Assembly: GCA_035550215.1 (NCBI GenBank)
Contig: DASZPM010000012.1
Coordinates: 1-64,000, forward strand
Direction of reading: 5' to 3'
DNA: 64,000 nt
Source of the DNA: JABDFW01 sp035550215
GTDB lineage: Bacteria > Bacteroidota > Bacteroidia > Chitinophagales > Chitinophagaceae
In this document: positions 35,198 through 44,044 of the stretch, one piece after another
How positions within the stretch are numbered: position 1 is the first letter of the stretch
Layout: every line of letters starts with the position of its first letter
The notes under the pieces: model-generated
Database searches by the model: none
Seen by the model: only the letters and a program-made list of their open reading frames with translations
Told to the model about the DNA's origin: nothing
Program-made: the position numbers and the translations under genes

Positions 35198-37289
35198 AGC
35201 TTTGAAAATAACCTTGTTTAAATTTTGTTTGGTTGTTATTGCTTTCAAGTAAGTAAGCGGTGGCAACAAAGTCCTTAACAAGCTTAAATCTTGAAGGTGG
35301 TATTTCATTATTTGTTGCCATAAGTACAACTTGAGTTGCAAGATTAGGATAATAACTTACAAGGAAATTGTTTATATGTTCATGGTCGAGCCTTCCTAAA
35401 GGGGTATCAATGAATATTGGAAAATCTTGTACAGCTAAACTTAAAATAGCCTTAACTAATGATGAAATATAAATCTGTTTTTCACCCATACTAAGGCTTT
35501 CCTTTGGCGTAATATTTCCATTCCCATCAAATAAAGATATTTTTAAACCATCGTTATTTGGTAATGCTTCTGCTTTGATAGCTGCAATGAACTTCCCATT
35601 GCTGCCATCTTTAAGTTTATGCATTAGTTGAAACATTTCTTTAAAAGTGACCTGCTCCAAAGAAGAACATTTGCCTTTTTTCTGTTCACTTACAAAATCT
35701 TCCAACGCTTTAATGTAAAGATTTGCTTTATCAAGCTTCTTTTTCTTTTGTTCTGAAACGCTAATTTTTTTGAGCAGTACTTGTAGCGATTGACTCAGTT
35801 TTTCATTTTCCTTTTTTAGGCTTTCTTTTTTATTTTGAAATGACCCCTTTTCTTCGATAAGTTTTTCTATTTTCCTTTCAGCTTCATTTTTATTCGTGGT
35901 GTATTCAATTACCTCTTCATCTTCAAGGTCAGATTCTATTTTTTTAATAACTTTTTCAACTTCAAAAATATCATTCTTAACTCTGTTGAAATTATCAATA
36001 GTTTGTTCAAAAATGTCCTTTGATTGTTTACGAATATGGTTGAATGTTTCTAATATCAATTCCTTGTCTGATTTACTGAGGTCATGTTCAAACTCAAACT
36101 CATTTGCCGTCTCTATTTTTCCAAATACATCTTCAACTATTTTTTTAGCCTTACTGGCGTAAAACATTTTTTTTGAAAATGAAATATCGCCATCTGTTGG
36201 GAATGGTGGGTTATTAAACAATTTTTCGATAAGTTCATTATTTTTTTCAATTAACTCGTTTCTTTTTTCGCTTAAATATGATTCCTCTTCTTGTAACTTA
36301 AGATGTTCGTTTACTTCCTCCAATTTTCCTGCAGCCAAAACAAAAGGAATGATTTCACTCAGTTCGTTGAATTTGTTTTCCAGGTCCTTCTCTTTTAGTT
36401 TTAATTCGTTTCTTTGTTTATACAATTCATCCAAACTTGCAGTGTTGAAAGATTTATTACTATGCTGAATTAAGAAGGTTTCATATGCTACTATCTCTGA
36501 TTTTATTTTAGCTATTTCAGATTCCTTATTGACAATTTCTGTTTCTAAATCTTCTATTTTTTCTATGTTAAGTTCAATTCCACTTTCTGTTGTTATTATT
36601 TGTTGCTTAACATGAGCGGTGGCACTTTCTTTTCTTAATCCATCGGTATAAATGTTCAAGTCGTTTATCAATCCTTCATATACATCAAGCCCCAGTAATT
36701 TTCCTAATGCATCGTTTAGCACACTCCCTTCTTCTTTGGTAGATAGTTCAGCCCAACTTGCTATTTTTTCAGCATCAAAAAATACAAACTTTGCGGCTTC
36801 TAAAGGGATAAGGTAATCATTAATGAAATTTATTTTATCATCTGGCGTGTGAAAAATTGAATTTTTTATACCTTCTACAACTATTTCTAAATCATCCAAG
36901 GCTGAATTAATATTGAACTCTCGCCTAATTCTACATTTATAGTTATTTCCTGATTCAATTTCTCTTGTTTCTGGCAATTCAATACCACTGATATAAATTT
37001 CTACAGAAAATCTACTTTTTCCTTCTCTTGCAACATCCCAGTTAAGTGAACTTTTTAAAAATTTCAAATAGTTGCCATCTTTTTGGATTTCTTTTTTAAA
37101 TCCTTCATCAATCTTGGCAATGTCTTCCCCATACAAGCACCAGACAAGGGATAACAAAAAGTTAGTTTTCCCATAACCAGTTTTTCCTCCGAGCAAAACA
37201 ATATTTTTCTCTTTAGTAGTCATTAGGTCAATGACGTTTTCACCATAGTACTGCCTGAAATTCGTTAATATTATTTTGTCAATTTTCAT
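35187..37289 (-). CDS. DndD-like SMC/Rad50-type ATPase
   Basis: This protein has 700 residues. Walker A is GGKTGYGKT (34-42) after the typical start KIDKIILTNFRQYYGEN. A long coiled coil occupies about 200-560. The C-terminus has the ABC signature LSMGEKQIY and Walker B FPIFIDTPLGRLDHEH. This is the layout of DndD, the ATPase of DNA phosphorothioation systems. No dndC (PAPS-reductase-like), dndB or dndA is present in the window, so phosphorothioate synthesis by this locus alone is unlikely. It overlaps both neighbours by 11 bp. Confidence 0.85.
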   Translation of the reverse strand: MKIDKIILTNFRQYYGENVIDLMTTKEKNIVLLGGKTGYGKTNFLLSLVWCLYGEDIAKIDEGFKKEIQKDGNYLKFLKSSLNWDVAREGKSRFSVEIYISGIELPETREIESGNNYKCRIRREFNINSALDDLEIVVEGIKNSIFHTPDDKINFINDYLIPLEAAKFVFFDAEKIASWAELSTKEEGSVLNDALGKLLGLDVYEGLINDLNIYTDGLRKESATAHVKQQIITTESGIELNIEKIEDLETEIVNKESEIAKIKSEIVAYETFLIQHSNKSFNTASLDELYKQRNELKLKEKDLENKFNELSEIIPFVLAAGKLEEVNEHLKLQEEESYLSEKRNELIEKNNELIEKLFNNPPFPTDGDISFSKKMFYASKAKKIVEDVFGKIETANEFEFEHDLSKSDKELILETFNHIRKQSKDIFEQTIDNFNRVKNDIFEVEKVIKKIESDLEDEEVIEYTTNKNEAERKIEKLIEEKGSFQNKKESLKKENEKLSQSLQVLLKKISVSEQKKKKLDKANLYIKALEDFVSEQKKGKCSSLEQVTFKEMFQLMHKLKDGSNGKFIAAIKAEALPNNDGLKISLFDGNGNITPKESLSMGEKQIYISSLVKAILSLAVQDFPIFIDTPLGRLDHEHINNFLVSYYPNLATQVVLMATNNEIPPSRFKLVKDFVATAYLLESNNNQTKFKQGYFQSYEN

Positions 37290-37473
37290 TTTCTATTGAG
37301 TTTTCGATTTCCTTATCTATAGTTTGTTGTATTAGAGCATTCCGTTTTAAAAGCTTTTTTGTTTTCTCTGATTCTAATAGCTTTTCAACAGAAATAAAGC
37401 TAACCTGATTTTTTCGGCATTGCTTTTCAAGTTCTTTTGCATGAATTAGTTTTATGTCGTTAATTCTGCTCAT
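37279..37473 (-). CDS. Small Dnd-associated protein
   Basis: This protein has 64 residues and is highly charged and helical (AKELEKQCRKNQVSF, ESEKTKKLLKRNALIQQ). It overlaps the upstream gene by 4 bp (ATGA) and the dndD-like gene by 11 bp. Small proteins of this sort occur next to dndD in Bacteroidota DNA-modification loci. The tight coupling argues for a structural role with the ATPase. Confidence 0.7.
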   Translation of the reverse strand: MSRINDIKLIHAKELEKQCRKNQVSFISVEKLLESEKTKKLLKRNALIQQTIDKEIENSIENEN

Positions 37474-39773
37474 ATTGTTATTGTATTATCATTATTAAGA
37501 ATAAGTTCCCCAGCCTCTATTTTAGATTCAAACAAATTAATCACCTGCACGGGTGTATAGTTATGGGTTTTAACATAATAGGAAATAAGCTTGTCATAAT
37601 TCCAGCCATTGAATTTTTTTAAAACCTCAGTTCGGAAATTAGTTCCTGCCACTCTTTTGAAAATTGTATCAGATGGAGTATAATTTTTGTTTTTAAGACC
37701 TATATATCCTCCCTCGAAAAAAACAAATCTATTGTTATCTTCTGCTTGAATATTTCTAAAAATGCTTGAGCTCGATGTGTTGCGGTACTGCTTTACATAT
37801 TTTACAATATCATAAGTATGTTGTGGCTTATCGTGTTGATTCAAATATTCTTCGGCAATATCTCTTATAGTTCCACCTTTTAAGTTTTTGTTTTCAAGTT
37901 CCCATTTCTTCAATCCATAGGTACTTGTTCTGCCGATGTAAATAAACAATTCCCTCTCCCTATTAAGTGTACTTCTTACTGATTGTTCATTTATATCAAG
38001 CTCTGGATATTTTTTGATTATTTCTCTTGTTATATTTTCTACTTTAGTCATTTCCCCAAATGCTTCCAGTATTTCCACGGTGTATTGAATAAGAGGTTTC
38101 TTTGTATTCCTTTCAAAAACAATATACCCTTCAATATTTACAACTAAATCAAATTCATTGAATAAAATAGCTTCGCAGACTTCCTTTATACTTGACAAAT
38201 ACCGCCTTCCTTCGAGAGTCATGAACTGAAGTAGGTAACCCTCAAAATGTAAAGCATATGTTTCGGAAATGCGGTTTGATAGATTTACGTTAATGTCATT
38301 AGTAAATGCCGCAAAATTGAAAGATGTAAAAATGATGGTTTGAATTAAATAGCAATTTTTGTAACGAATTGTATTTGAATAATTGCCTTTTCCAGATATA
38401 TTTTCATCATCGCCAAGGACTGAATGTGAATTTTCCAGAAACAGACCAAAAATTATACTGTAAAATAAAACATTGAATTTTACATCTTCAGCGGTGTTAA
38501 TCTTTTGGATAAAATCATTATCTATTATTTTGAAACAGACATCTTTAGAAATACTATAAGTTGTAACTAGATCTTGCGAATTGAAGCTTAAAATGAAACG
38601 AAAATAATCTTGTACATCATCCTCTAAAATGGCTCTAATCTGCCGAAGACGTTCCTTTCCTAAATCCAATTCTATTGCAATTTGGTCAAGCGATTTATTA
38701 CAGTCTTTTGTGTACAGATAGTAGAATAACTGCTTTTCTTTTTGGTTTAGTATGTGATCATTTTCTATCAAGAAGTGGATCAGTTTAAAAAGTTTTATTT
38801 TCCCCCCCGCTTCAAAAACTGTTTCAAATTGCTCATTGAAATTTACAGGTAGATTACTGAATGTTGTTTTCACAATTAGTTTTGCATACTCTCTGCCTAA
38901 ATTGTCATCTTCGATAAATCTTAATGTTTCTATGAAAGAAGAAATATCTTCTTTAAAGTCATTTAATTCCGATACAGTTTTGCTTCCAATATTTTTAATA
39001 TCTTGAAAGTTAAACGAGTAAGAAAATATCGTTTCAATAATTGCCTTTGCAGTCACGGACTCGCCAAAAAATTGAGTCAAACCGTTCCTTGCTCTTATTT
39101 TAAGGTTTGAAATCAGATATTGAATATGGCGATTTAATGCAGCCTTTTTGAATGGGTTGAAATCATCAATGATCTTTGAAAAGTCTTCTTTTGAATTGGT
39201 AATTATTGCAGGGTATATTGTTTCAGGAATAGCTGTGTTATTATTTTGAAGTTGAAATTTCTTTAAGAAATTCAAAAGGTCTGCTGTGAAATTGACCAAT
39301 TCGGTAACTGTTTTATCTCCAATATTTCTAAATGTTTGGAAGTCAAAAGTGGGTGAACAAATTTTGTCAATTAATTCAAGTGCTTGCGGAGTTCCATTAA
39401 ATATGTTTTGCAATCCATTTCTTGCTCTAACCGAAAGCTTGAAAAGTAAATACTCAATTTGTTTGTTTGTCGCCTGGATTTCATCATTTGTAAATTGTCT
39501 AACGATTTTTTTTACTTCATCCAGTTCCTTTATTTTTTCTATTATCTCATCTAATGAATGATCACTGAACTTCTTGCATATTTCCGAAAGTTCTTTCTCA
39601 GTTTCGTCACCACAATTTTCCAAATATTTGAAAGAGCCATGTTTTCGGTAAAATGATATTATGTCGCTTAATCCTGCCAACTCGTTGTTTTTACAGATAT
39701 AAAGAGCTCCAACCGAAATCCAGTCAATTTTTCCTAAATCGTCCAATGATATATCTTCTACTTTATATGGCAT
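37470..39773 (-). CDS. Large DNA-binding protein: alpha-CTD-like repeats, sigma4-like HTH, tandem HARE-HTH-like wings
   Basis: This protein has 767 residues. Two RNA-polymerase alpha-CTD-like helix-hairpin-helix repeats are visible (LSVRARNGL with FRNIGDKTVTELVNF at 113-162, and LKIRARNGL with IKNIGSKTVSELNDF at 224-273). A sigma70-region-4-like HTH lies at about 343-392 (DQIAIELDLGKERLRQIR). Two tandem winged HTH segments of HARE-HTH type follow (about 563-631 and 632-690, GGTIRDIAEEYLNQ). HARE-HTH domains are predicted readers of modified or altered DNA. It takes the first position of the operon, where dndB/dndC would be expected. No catalytic motif is seen. Confidence 0.7.
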   Translation of the reverse strand: MPYKVEDISLDDLGKIDWISVGALYICKNNELAGLSDIISFYRKHGSFKYLENCGDETEKELSEICKKFSDHSLDEIIEKIKELDEVKKIVRQFTNDEIQATNKQIEYLLFKLSVRARNGLQNIFNGTPQALELIDKICSPTFDFQTFRNIGDKTVTELVNFTADLLNFLKKFQLQNNNTAIPETIYPAIITNSKEDFSKIIDDFNPFKKAALNRHIQYLISNLKIRARNGLTQFFGESVTAKAIIETIFSYSFNFQDIKNIGSKTVSELNDFKEDISSFIETLRFIEDDNLGREYAKLIVKTTFSNLPVNFNEQFETVFEAGGKIKLFKLIHFLIENDHILNQKEKQLFYYLYTKDCNKSLDQIAIELDLGKERLRQIRAILEDDVQDYFRFILSFNSQDLVTTYSISKDVCFKIIDNDFIQKINTAEDVKFNVLFYSIIFGLFLENSHSVLGDDENISGKGNYSNTIRYKNCYLIQTIIFTSFNFAAFTNDINVNLSNRISETYALHFEGYLLQFMTLEGRRYLSSIKEVCEAILFNEFDLVVNIEGYIVFERNTKKPLIQYTVEILEAFGEMTKVENITREIIKKYPELDINEQSVRSTLNRERELFIYIGRTSTYGLKKWELENKNLKGGTIRDIAEEYLNQHDKPQHTYDIVKYVKQYRNTSSSSIFRNIQAEDNNRFVFFEGGYIGLKNKNYTPSDTIFKRVAGTNFRTEVLKKFNGWNYDKLISYYVKTHNYTPVQVINLFESKIEAGELILNNDNTITI

Positions 39774-39925
39774 TATTCCAAGGATAATTAATTATGAGCT
39801 TGATTAGCAGTATGTTGGATGGCTGTGGGCTCGGTTACTGATTAATAATAAAATAGTCAAATTAACGATAATTATCAATTTTTACAAGCCTTTGGCAAAA
39901 TTTGTGAGAAACACCCATAAAACAA

Positions 39926-40009
39926 TAAGCTGCGAGTTGTACTGGTTGCATGTTATGCACCCGGATAATGATTTTACGACCCGGTGCAATCAGAATAAGT
40001 CGCAGCTTA
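39926..40009. other. Nested inverted repeats in the cargo/mobilisation boundary spacer
   Basis: TAAGCTGCGA (39926-39935) is complemented by 40000-40009, and inside it TGCACCCGG (39956-39964) pairs with CCGGTGCA (39981-39988) with one bulged base. The spacer 39774-40063 has no convincing gene. It could be a transcript terminator or attenuator after the mobilisation operon, or a second DNA-processing site. Confidence 0.4.
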
Positions 40010-40063
40010 AGCCAAGATGTCCCGCTGGTGAAAAAAGAGATAAAGCTTCCGTTCGCGGCTGGC

Positions 40064-40717
40064 TTATTTTGCAGTCGGTTGAGTTTTGGTGGTTTTAAAA
40101 GGCTGCGTATTGCCTTTCCCAGCCCTCTGCCGCCATTGCTTTGCTTCTTTTTCCTTTTCATCTGCCACATGCAGCGCTTCAAGCTGGGCTTCCTTATCAT
40201 GCTCTTTTATTTCCACTACCTGCTCTATTTTATCTTTATTAAGCAGGTAGATACTGTCATTGTCATTTAGCACCCGCAATAAGGCCGGGGAGTTGGAGAG
40301 TTTAAGCATCCGGTACTTAATGTCATTTGCTTTATAATTATCTAACCTATCGTAGACCTGCAACAAAAAATAAAGCTGCCCTACCACTATTGCAAATAAT
40401 ATCCCGCCAATAATAAATCCTTTGTCAAGGCGGTGCTGGTGCTTTATCTGTTGTGTAACAGGCTGTTTTAACTGCTCTTTTAACATTCCTATATGAATGC
40501 GGATTTCAGACAAGCGTGATTGTGTTTTCTGAAGCTCGTCCGGCAATCTGTTACAGGCGGCTTCCAGGTGAGTTTGCTCTTCCGGCAGGCTTACGACTGC
40601 TTTCTGTTCCCTTAGTTCGTTTATTGACTTCTCGAGGTTGCCAATTAGGGTGTTAGTTTTATTCTGCTGGTCAAGCACCTGGCTCAGCAATTCCTGTATA
40701 ATAGTATTTTGTTCCAT
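40064..40717 (-). CDS. Coiled-coil single-pass membrane protein of the mobilisation operon
   Basis: This protein has 217 residues: an N-terminal coiled coil (about 15-90), one TM helix (about 99-118, GFIIGGILFAIVVGQLYFLL) and a charged C-terminal tail (KEKEAKQWRQRAGKG). Similar genes follow mobA in Bacteroidota mobilizable elements. It lies 9 bp downstream of the relaxase gene. It may anchor the relaxosome or contact a helper's coupling protein; this is inference from position. Confidence 0.72.
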   Translation of the reverse strand: MEQNTIIQELLSQVLDQQNKTNTLIGNLEKSINELREQKAVVSLPEEQTHLEAACNRLPDELQKTQSRLSEIRIHIGMLKEQLKQPVTQQIKHQHRLDKGFIIGGILFAIVVGQLYFLLQVYDRLDNYKANDIKYRMLKLSNSPALLRVLNDNDSIYLLNKDKIEQVVEIKEHDKEAQLEALHVADEKEKEAKQWRQRAGKGNTQPFKTTKTQPTAK

Positions 40718-40726
40718 ACTTTTTTA

Positions 40727-41758
40727 TTAATGCTGTGAATGTGTTTGTTGTTTCTTTTTGCACTGTTGCTGCCGGTTTTCCCGCAACAGTTCATAAGGGG
40801 TGTTGCTGTTTTCATATTCAGGCTTCAGCAATATGTCAAGCGTTCGCTCCAGTTGCTGTTCCAGTTTTTGCTCCGCAGACAGATGGTTTTCTCCTTTACC
40901 GTAATTTTCCATGCTTTCCTTTTTCGGTAACAGGTTGTTTTTACCGATAGTGTCTTGCTGGGGTTGCTTCCCTTGCTCTTTTTTTAACTCTTGCAGGTAT
41001 TTAAATTGGTGCTCCAGTTTTAGTTCCTGCTTCTGCTCAAAAATCTGTTCTATTCGTTTTAAGGAATAGCCCATTTCGCTGCCTTTAACCCGCACCCCTT
41101 TGTCATCCATAAAAGCGATGCCCCTGCCTTTAATGAGTTGGTAACCTCTTTGCTCCATTTGCCTTTTAAACTGGTCATAATTATACGTATAGCGCAGGCA
41201 TTCCCGGGTATCTGTTTTCATCTTTTCTTTGCGTTGGTCAAGGCGGGGTAAAAGACGCTGTTCTTTGCTTAAATATAGCCTTGGGCTAAGTACCAGCTTT
41301 AGGTCATGTTTCAGCTCCATTTTCCGGCAGTACTCCGCTATCTTTTTGTAGCTCTGGCTGTCGCTTACTGTCCTGCCGTCAAATCCTATCCTGTTGGCCA
41401 CAATATGCAGGTGCTGGTGGTTGGTATCTTTATGATATACGGAGAGGTACTGGTTGCTTTCAAAACCAAATTTTAAGGCGCACTCTTTTGTCATATCCAG
41501 CAACTTCTCCCTGGGTATATTTTCTTCCGGCGCAAAACTGATACTAAAATGCATCACCGGTTTGCTCACCTTTGGGTTGAGCTGCCGAACCTCATTGAAC
41601 TGCCGGGTAAGCTCGTGCTTGTTGCCAAAGCATAAATTGTATTCCAGCACCTCTGCGCGGTTGACAAAAGTCAACTGCTGCTTTTTGTCCAGTTTGTCTT
41701 CGAGACAATACCGGATACAACCACCAAAAGATTTACCTATGGATATTTTGCCAATCAT
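40727..41758 (-). CDS. mobA: MobA-type relaxase
   Basis: This protein has 343 residues. The N-terminal relaxase domain starts MIGKISIGKSFGGCIRYCLEDK-like and carries the three-histidine metal motif in DTNHQHLHIVANR (about 108-120). The C-terminus is Gln/Glu-rich. It would nick one strand at oriT and lead transfer through a helper conjugation system, since none is encoded here. It overlaps mobC by 4 bp. Confidence 0.88.
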   Translation of the reverse strand: MIGKISIGKSFGGCIRYCLEDKLDKKQQLTFVNRAEVLEYNLCFGNKHELTRQFNEVRQLNPKVSKPVMHFSISFAPEENIPREKLLDMTKECALKFGFESNQYLSVYHKDTNHQHLHIVANRIGFDGRTVSDSQSYKKIAEYCRKMELKHDLKLVLSPRLYLSKEQRLLPRLDQRKEKMKTDTRECLRYTYNYDQFKRQMEQRGYQLIKGRGIAFMDDKGVRVKGSEMGYSLKRIEQIFEQKQELKLEHQFKYLQELKKEQGKQPQQDTIGKNNLLPKKESMENYGKGENHLSAEQKLEQQLERTLDILLKPEYENSNTPYELLRENRQQQCKKKQQTHSQH

Positions 41759-42132
41759 TCAAAATAGCTTGTCATTGTTTGCACTAATTGTCGCACCCCC
41801 TCAATAAGCGTTTTTAATAGCGTCCTGTCGATTTCAGTCAGCAGATCGTTACTGTTTCTTTTGTGTGCCATCTGGTTCATATTGGCAGCAAGGCCATTAA
41901 GTCTCGCCTTCATCTCCAGCGCCTCTTTAGGCATCGCTTTCTGCCTGTCAATTTTGCGGTTCATGCCAACAGTCCGCAAATATTCTGAAGGCCGCATACC
42001 CGCTGTTTTTGCCTGTATGGCAATCGCTTTCTTTTCATACAAAGTGCATTTGACCCCGATGTACTCATTTCGTTTGACTGTTTTTTGAGGCCTGCCGCCC
42101 TTCCTTCTTTTCACCTGCTCTATCGTGCTCAT
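41755..42132 (-). CDS. mobC: MobC-type relaxosome accessory protein
   Basis: This protein has 125 residues. The N-terminal ribbon-helix-helix-like segment (GGRPQKTVKRNEYIGVKCTLYEKKAI, GMRPSEYLRTVG) is followed by a helical tail (LNGLAANMNQMAHKRN). MobC proteins bind oriT and assist the relaxase. The ATGA overlap with mobA shows coupling, and the hairpin-rich spacer lies directly upstream. Confidence 0.86.
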   Translation of the reverse strand: MSTIEQVKRRKGGRPQKTVKRNEYIGVKCTLYEKKAIAIQAKTAGMRPSEYLRTVGMNRKIDRQKAMPKEALEMKARLNGLAANMNQMAHKRNSNDLLTEIDRTLLKTLIEGVRQLVQTMTSYFE

Positions 42133-42181
42133 TTGAAAAAGTCTTTAGGAAATTAAAGTGTCTGCTGTAAAGCCTTTCTGA

Positions 42182-42272
42182 ATGCCGTCCGAAGGCGGCA
42201 TGAGGAAAGCCAGCGTTTTGGTGAAACCAAAACATAGCTGGCTCCTTAGCGGAACAAAACCGCAAGGTTTTG
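42182..42272. other. Hairpin-rich oriT-like region
   Basis: Three inverted repeats are packed into 91 bp upstream of mobC. They are ATGCCG/CGGCAT (42182-42201), a compound GCCAGC-GTTTTGGT/ACCAAAAC...GCTGGC stem (42209-42242), and CAAAACC/GGTTTTG (42255-42272). Position and structure fit an origin of transfer; one hairpin may also act as a terminator for the primase gene. Confidence 0.55.
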
Positions 42273-42306
42273 GGCCAGCCCATGTTTTTGAAAGTTTCCC
42301 GGAATT

Positions 42307-43257
42307 TTAAAGGTGTTTCCTTAAACCATTGCTTTGTTTAAGTGCCAGCTTTCTGCCTGTTAGAAAATCATTTAAATCCTTAAATCCTTTGTATAAATGA
42401 CTCTCATCCTGGTACTGCCTGGAACGTTTCAATGCGGCAGCAACGCAGGCTTTCCCTGCCGTGTCGTTGTCAAGGTACAGGTGTACAGAGCGGGATTTTT
42501 CCATCAGCAACTGGCTTCTTTCAAAGAAGGAAAGGGAGTTGAGGATAAGAAAATTTGTCAGGCTTTGCTCTTGGTTATTGAGTAAAGTCTGGTAGGAAAG
42601 GAAGTCAAAAAAACCTTCAAACACCGTTATTTTATCGGTCTTGTTATCGAAGTGGGTGACATATTTCGGAGCGCTGCTTCCCTTGAAAAATGCATTGCGG
42701 ATTTCATATCCACCAGCGTTATTTTTGAATCCAATGGCACGGTAATTTTTGTCATTTAATGTGAAATAAACCTCTTTGCAAAACGCATTTGCCACACCCA
42801 AATCTATCCTTCTTTGCCGGAAATAATTGAGCAAAAAAGTGTCGGAAATTTCACGCACATTAGTAACTTTTATCAACGAGTCATCACCGTTCTTTTGAGA
42901 GTTATTTTCTGTCCGCATTACAACAAGTGAATCAGGTTGTGATTTTTTAAATTCGTCTGCCAATAAATTGTGCGCAAAAACCTGTCTATTTCCAGACAAT
43001 CTTTGCAGTAATTCCAAGACCGAACACCGGTGAAAAAGAATAGCGAAATCGATAAAATTTCCACCATTTCCTATCCCGAAGTCATACCACACATTGAGCT
43101 TCCTATTTACTTTAAATGAGGCCGTTTTTTCATCCCGCAAGGGCGATAAAAACCAGTAATCATTGCCGCGGATTTTTTGTGGCTGATGCCCGGCCGAATG
43201 GAGGTAATCTACCAGGTCAATCTGTTTTGCTTCTTCACATGAAATCATTCTACTCAT
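42307..43257 (-). CDS. Toprim-domain primase of the island
   Basis: This protein has 316 residues. The N-terminal region is like the CHC2-associated domain of DnaG-type proteins (YWFLSPLRDEKTASFKVNRKLNVWYDFG, GNFIDFAILF) but lacks the cysteines of a zinc ribbon. The C-terminal Toprim domain has the EGFFD glutamate motif and the LDND acidic motif (VHLYLDNDTAGK). Such primases are standard in Bacteroidota mobilizable elements and probably prime complementary-strand synthesis after transfer. Confidence 0.85.
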   Translation of the reverse strand: MSRMISCEEAKQIDLVDYLHSAGHQPQKIRGNDYWFLSPLRDEKTASFKVNRKLNVWYDFGIGNGGNFIDFAILFHRCSVLELLQRLSGNRQVFAHNLLADEFKKSQPDSLVVMRTENNSQKNGDDSLIKVTNVREISDTFLLNYFRQRRIDLGVANAFCKEVYFTLNDKNYRAIGFKNNAGGYEIRNAFFKGSSAPKYVTHFDNKTDKITVFEGFFDFLSYQTLLNNQEQSLTNFLILNSLSFFERSQLLMEKSRSVHLYLDNDTAGKACVAAALKRSRQYQDESHLYKGFKDLNDFLTGRKLALKQSNGLRKHL

Positions 43258-43274
43258 AACAATTTTTTTTAATT

Positions 43275-43526
43275 TTATTTGACCAATCTCTCAGCCTTCT
43301 CCTGTTGTTTAATATTCCATATCCAGTTGTTTGCCGCGGCTTTCCAATCCCTTATTTTTTTGCCCTTGGGCGTTGTCCATTTGTTGGATGAGTAATATTG
43401 AAAAAACATCGTTGCTTCCGGTAATGTCCTTCCCTTTTGATTAAAATAAACCTGGACAAAAAATAAAGGAGGGGGCACAACGCTGCCGCAACCCTTTAGG
43501 GGCTCACTTTTTACACCTTTTGTCAT
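43275..43526 (-). CDS. Small conserved-type mobile-element protein
   Basis: This protein has 83 residues with a Trp-rich C-terminal half (NKWTTPKGKKIRDWKAAANNWIWNIKQ). It sits between the HTH and primase genes (15-bp and 17-bp gaps), a position often occupied by such a protein in Bacteroidota elements. Function is unknown; DNA binding or replication accessory is plausible. Confidence 0.65.
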   Translation of the reverse strand: MTKGVKSEPLKGCGSVVPPPLFFVQVYFNQKGRTLPEATMFFQYYSSNKWTTPKGKKIRDWKAAANNWIWNIKQQEKAERLVK

Positions 43527-43541
43527 ACAATTATTGTTTGC

Positions 43542-43853
43542 TTATGATGCTACTTTTTTGTTGGTCAGCATCGCCTGTATGTCGTCATAATCATAGTAAA
43601 TTACGCCGCCGATTTTTGTAAAGGGCAGTGTGCCATTAATCCTGAGATTGGCGAGAGTGTTGTGAGAGAGGTTTAGCAGTTTTCTTACTTCAAATGATTT
43701 CAGCCATTTCTTTCCCGGATGGCCGGACGCTTCTTTCAATAGCTTTTTGAACTCAATCAGCAGGTCATTTTTAAAGTCATACAAATCTCCTGCAGTGATA
43801 AGTTGCTCACGGTACAACTTAGGCTGGCTCTTCCTTTCATTCACATTGTTCAT
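43542..43853 (-). CDS. Excisionase-like helix-turn-helix protein
   Basis: This protein has 103 residues. A MerR/HTH_17-type domain lies in the C-terminal half (WLKSFEVRKLLNLSHNTLANLRINGTLPFTKIGGVIYYDYDDI). It is a typical recombination-directionality factor in Bacteroidota elements and heads the primase-mob operon, so it may also set the balance between integration and mobilisation. Confidence 0.82.
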   Translation of the reverse strand: MNNVNERKSQPKLYREQLITAGDLYDFKNDLLIEFKKLLKEASGHPGKKWLKSFEVRKLLNLSHNTLANLRINGTLPFTKIGGVIYYDYDDIQAMLTNKKVAS

Positions 43854-44044
43854 ACTTCACATTTTTCAAGTTGATAAAAATCATTTGCGGTGCAATAATG
43901 ATATTTGCACCACTTTCTCAACTACAAAAATATACGCATAAAATGGCATAAAACATACATGCCTAAATTTTACACAGGTCAACCTTACCTGTTTTGATAT
44001 AATTTGACATCATTTGACAAGCAGGTATTAAACATTAACATTAC

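Noticed and set aside
35198..35341. Longer N-terminus for the DndE-HerA protein
   Set aside because: The extra 48 codons overlap the dndD-like gene out of frame, and DndE similarity begins at the Met at 35197.
33575..39773. Annotation as a complete DNA phosphorothioation (Dnd) system
   Set aside because: No cysteine desulfurase, DndB or DndC gene is present in the window, so the sulfur chemistry cannot be assigned to this locus.
39862..40200. 112-codon minus-strand open frame overlapping the coiled-coil membrane gene
   Set aside because: It overlaps the better-supported gene at 40064-40717 out of frame and crosses the nested hairpin; its sequence is basic and random-looking.
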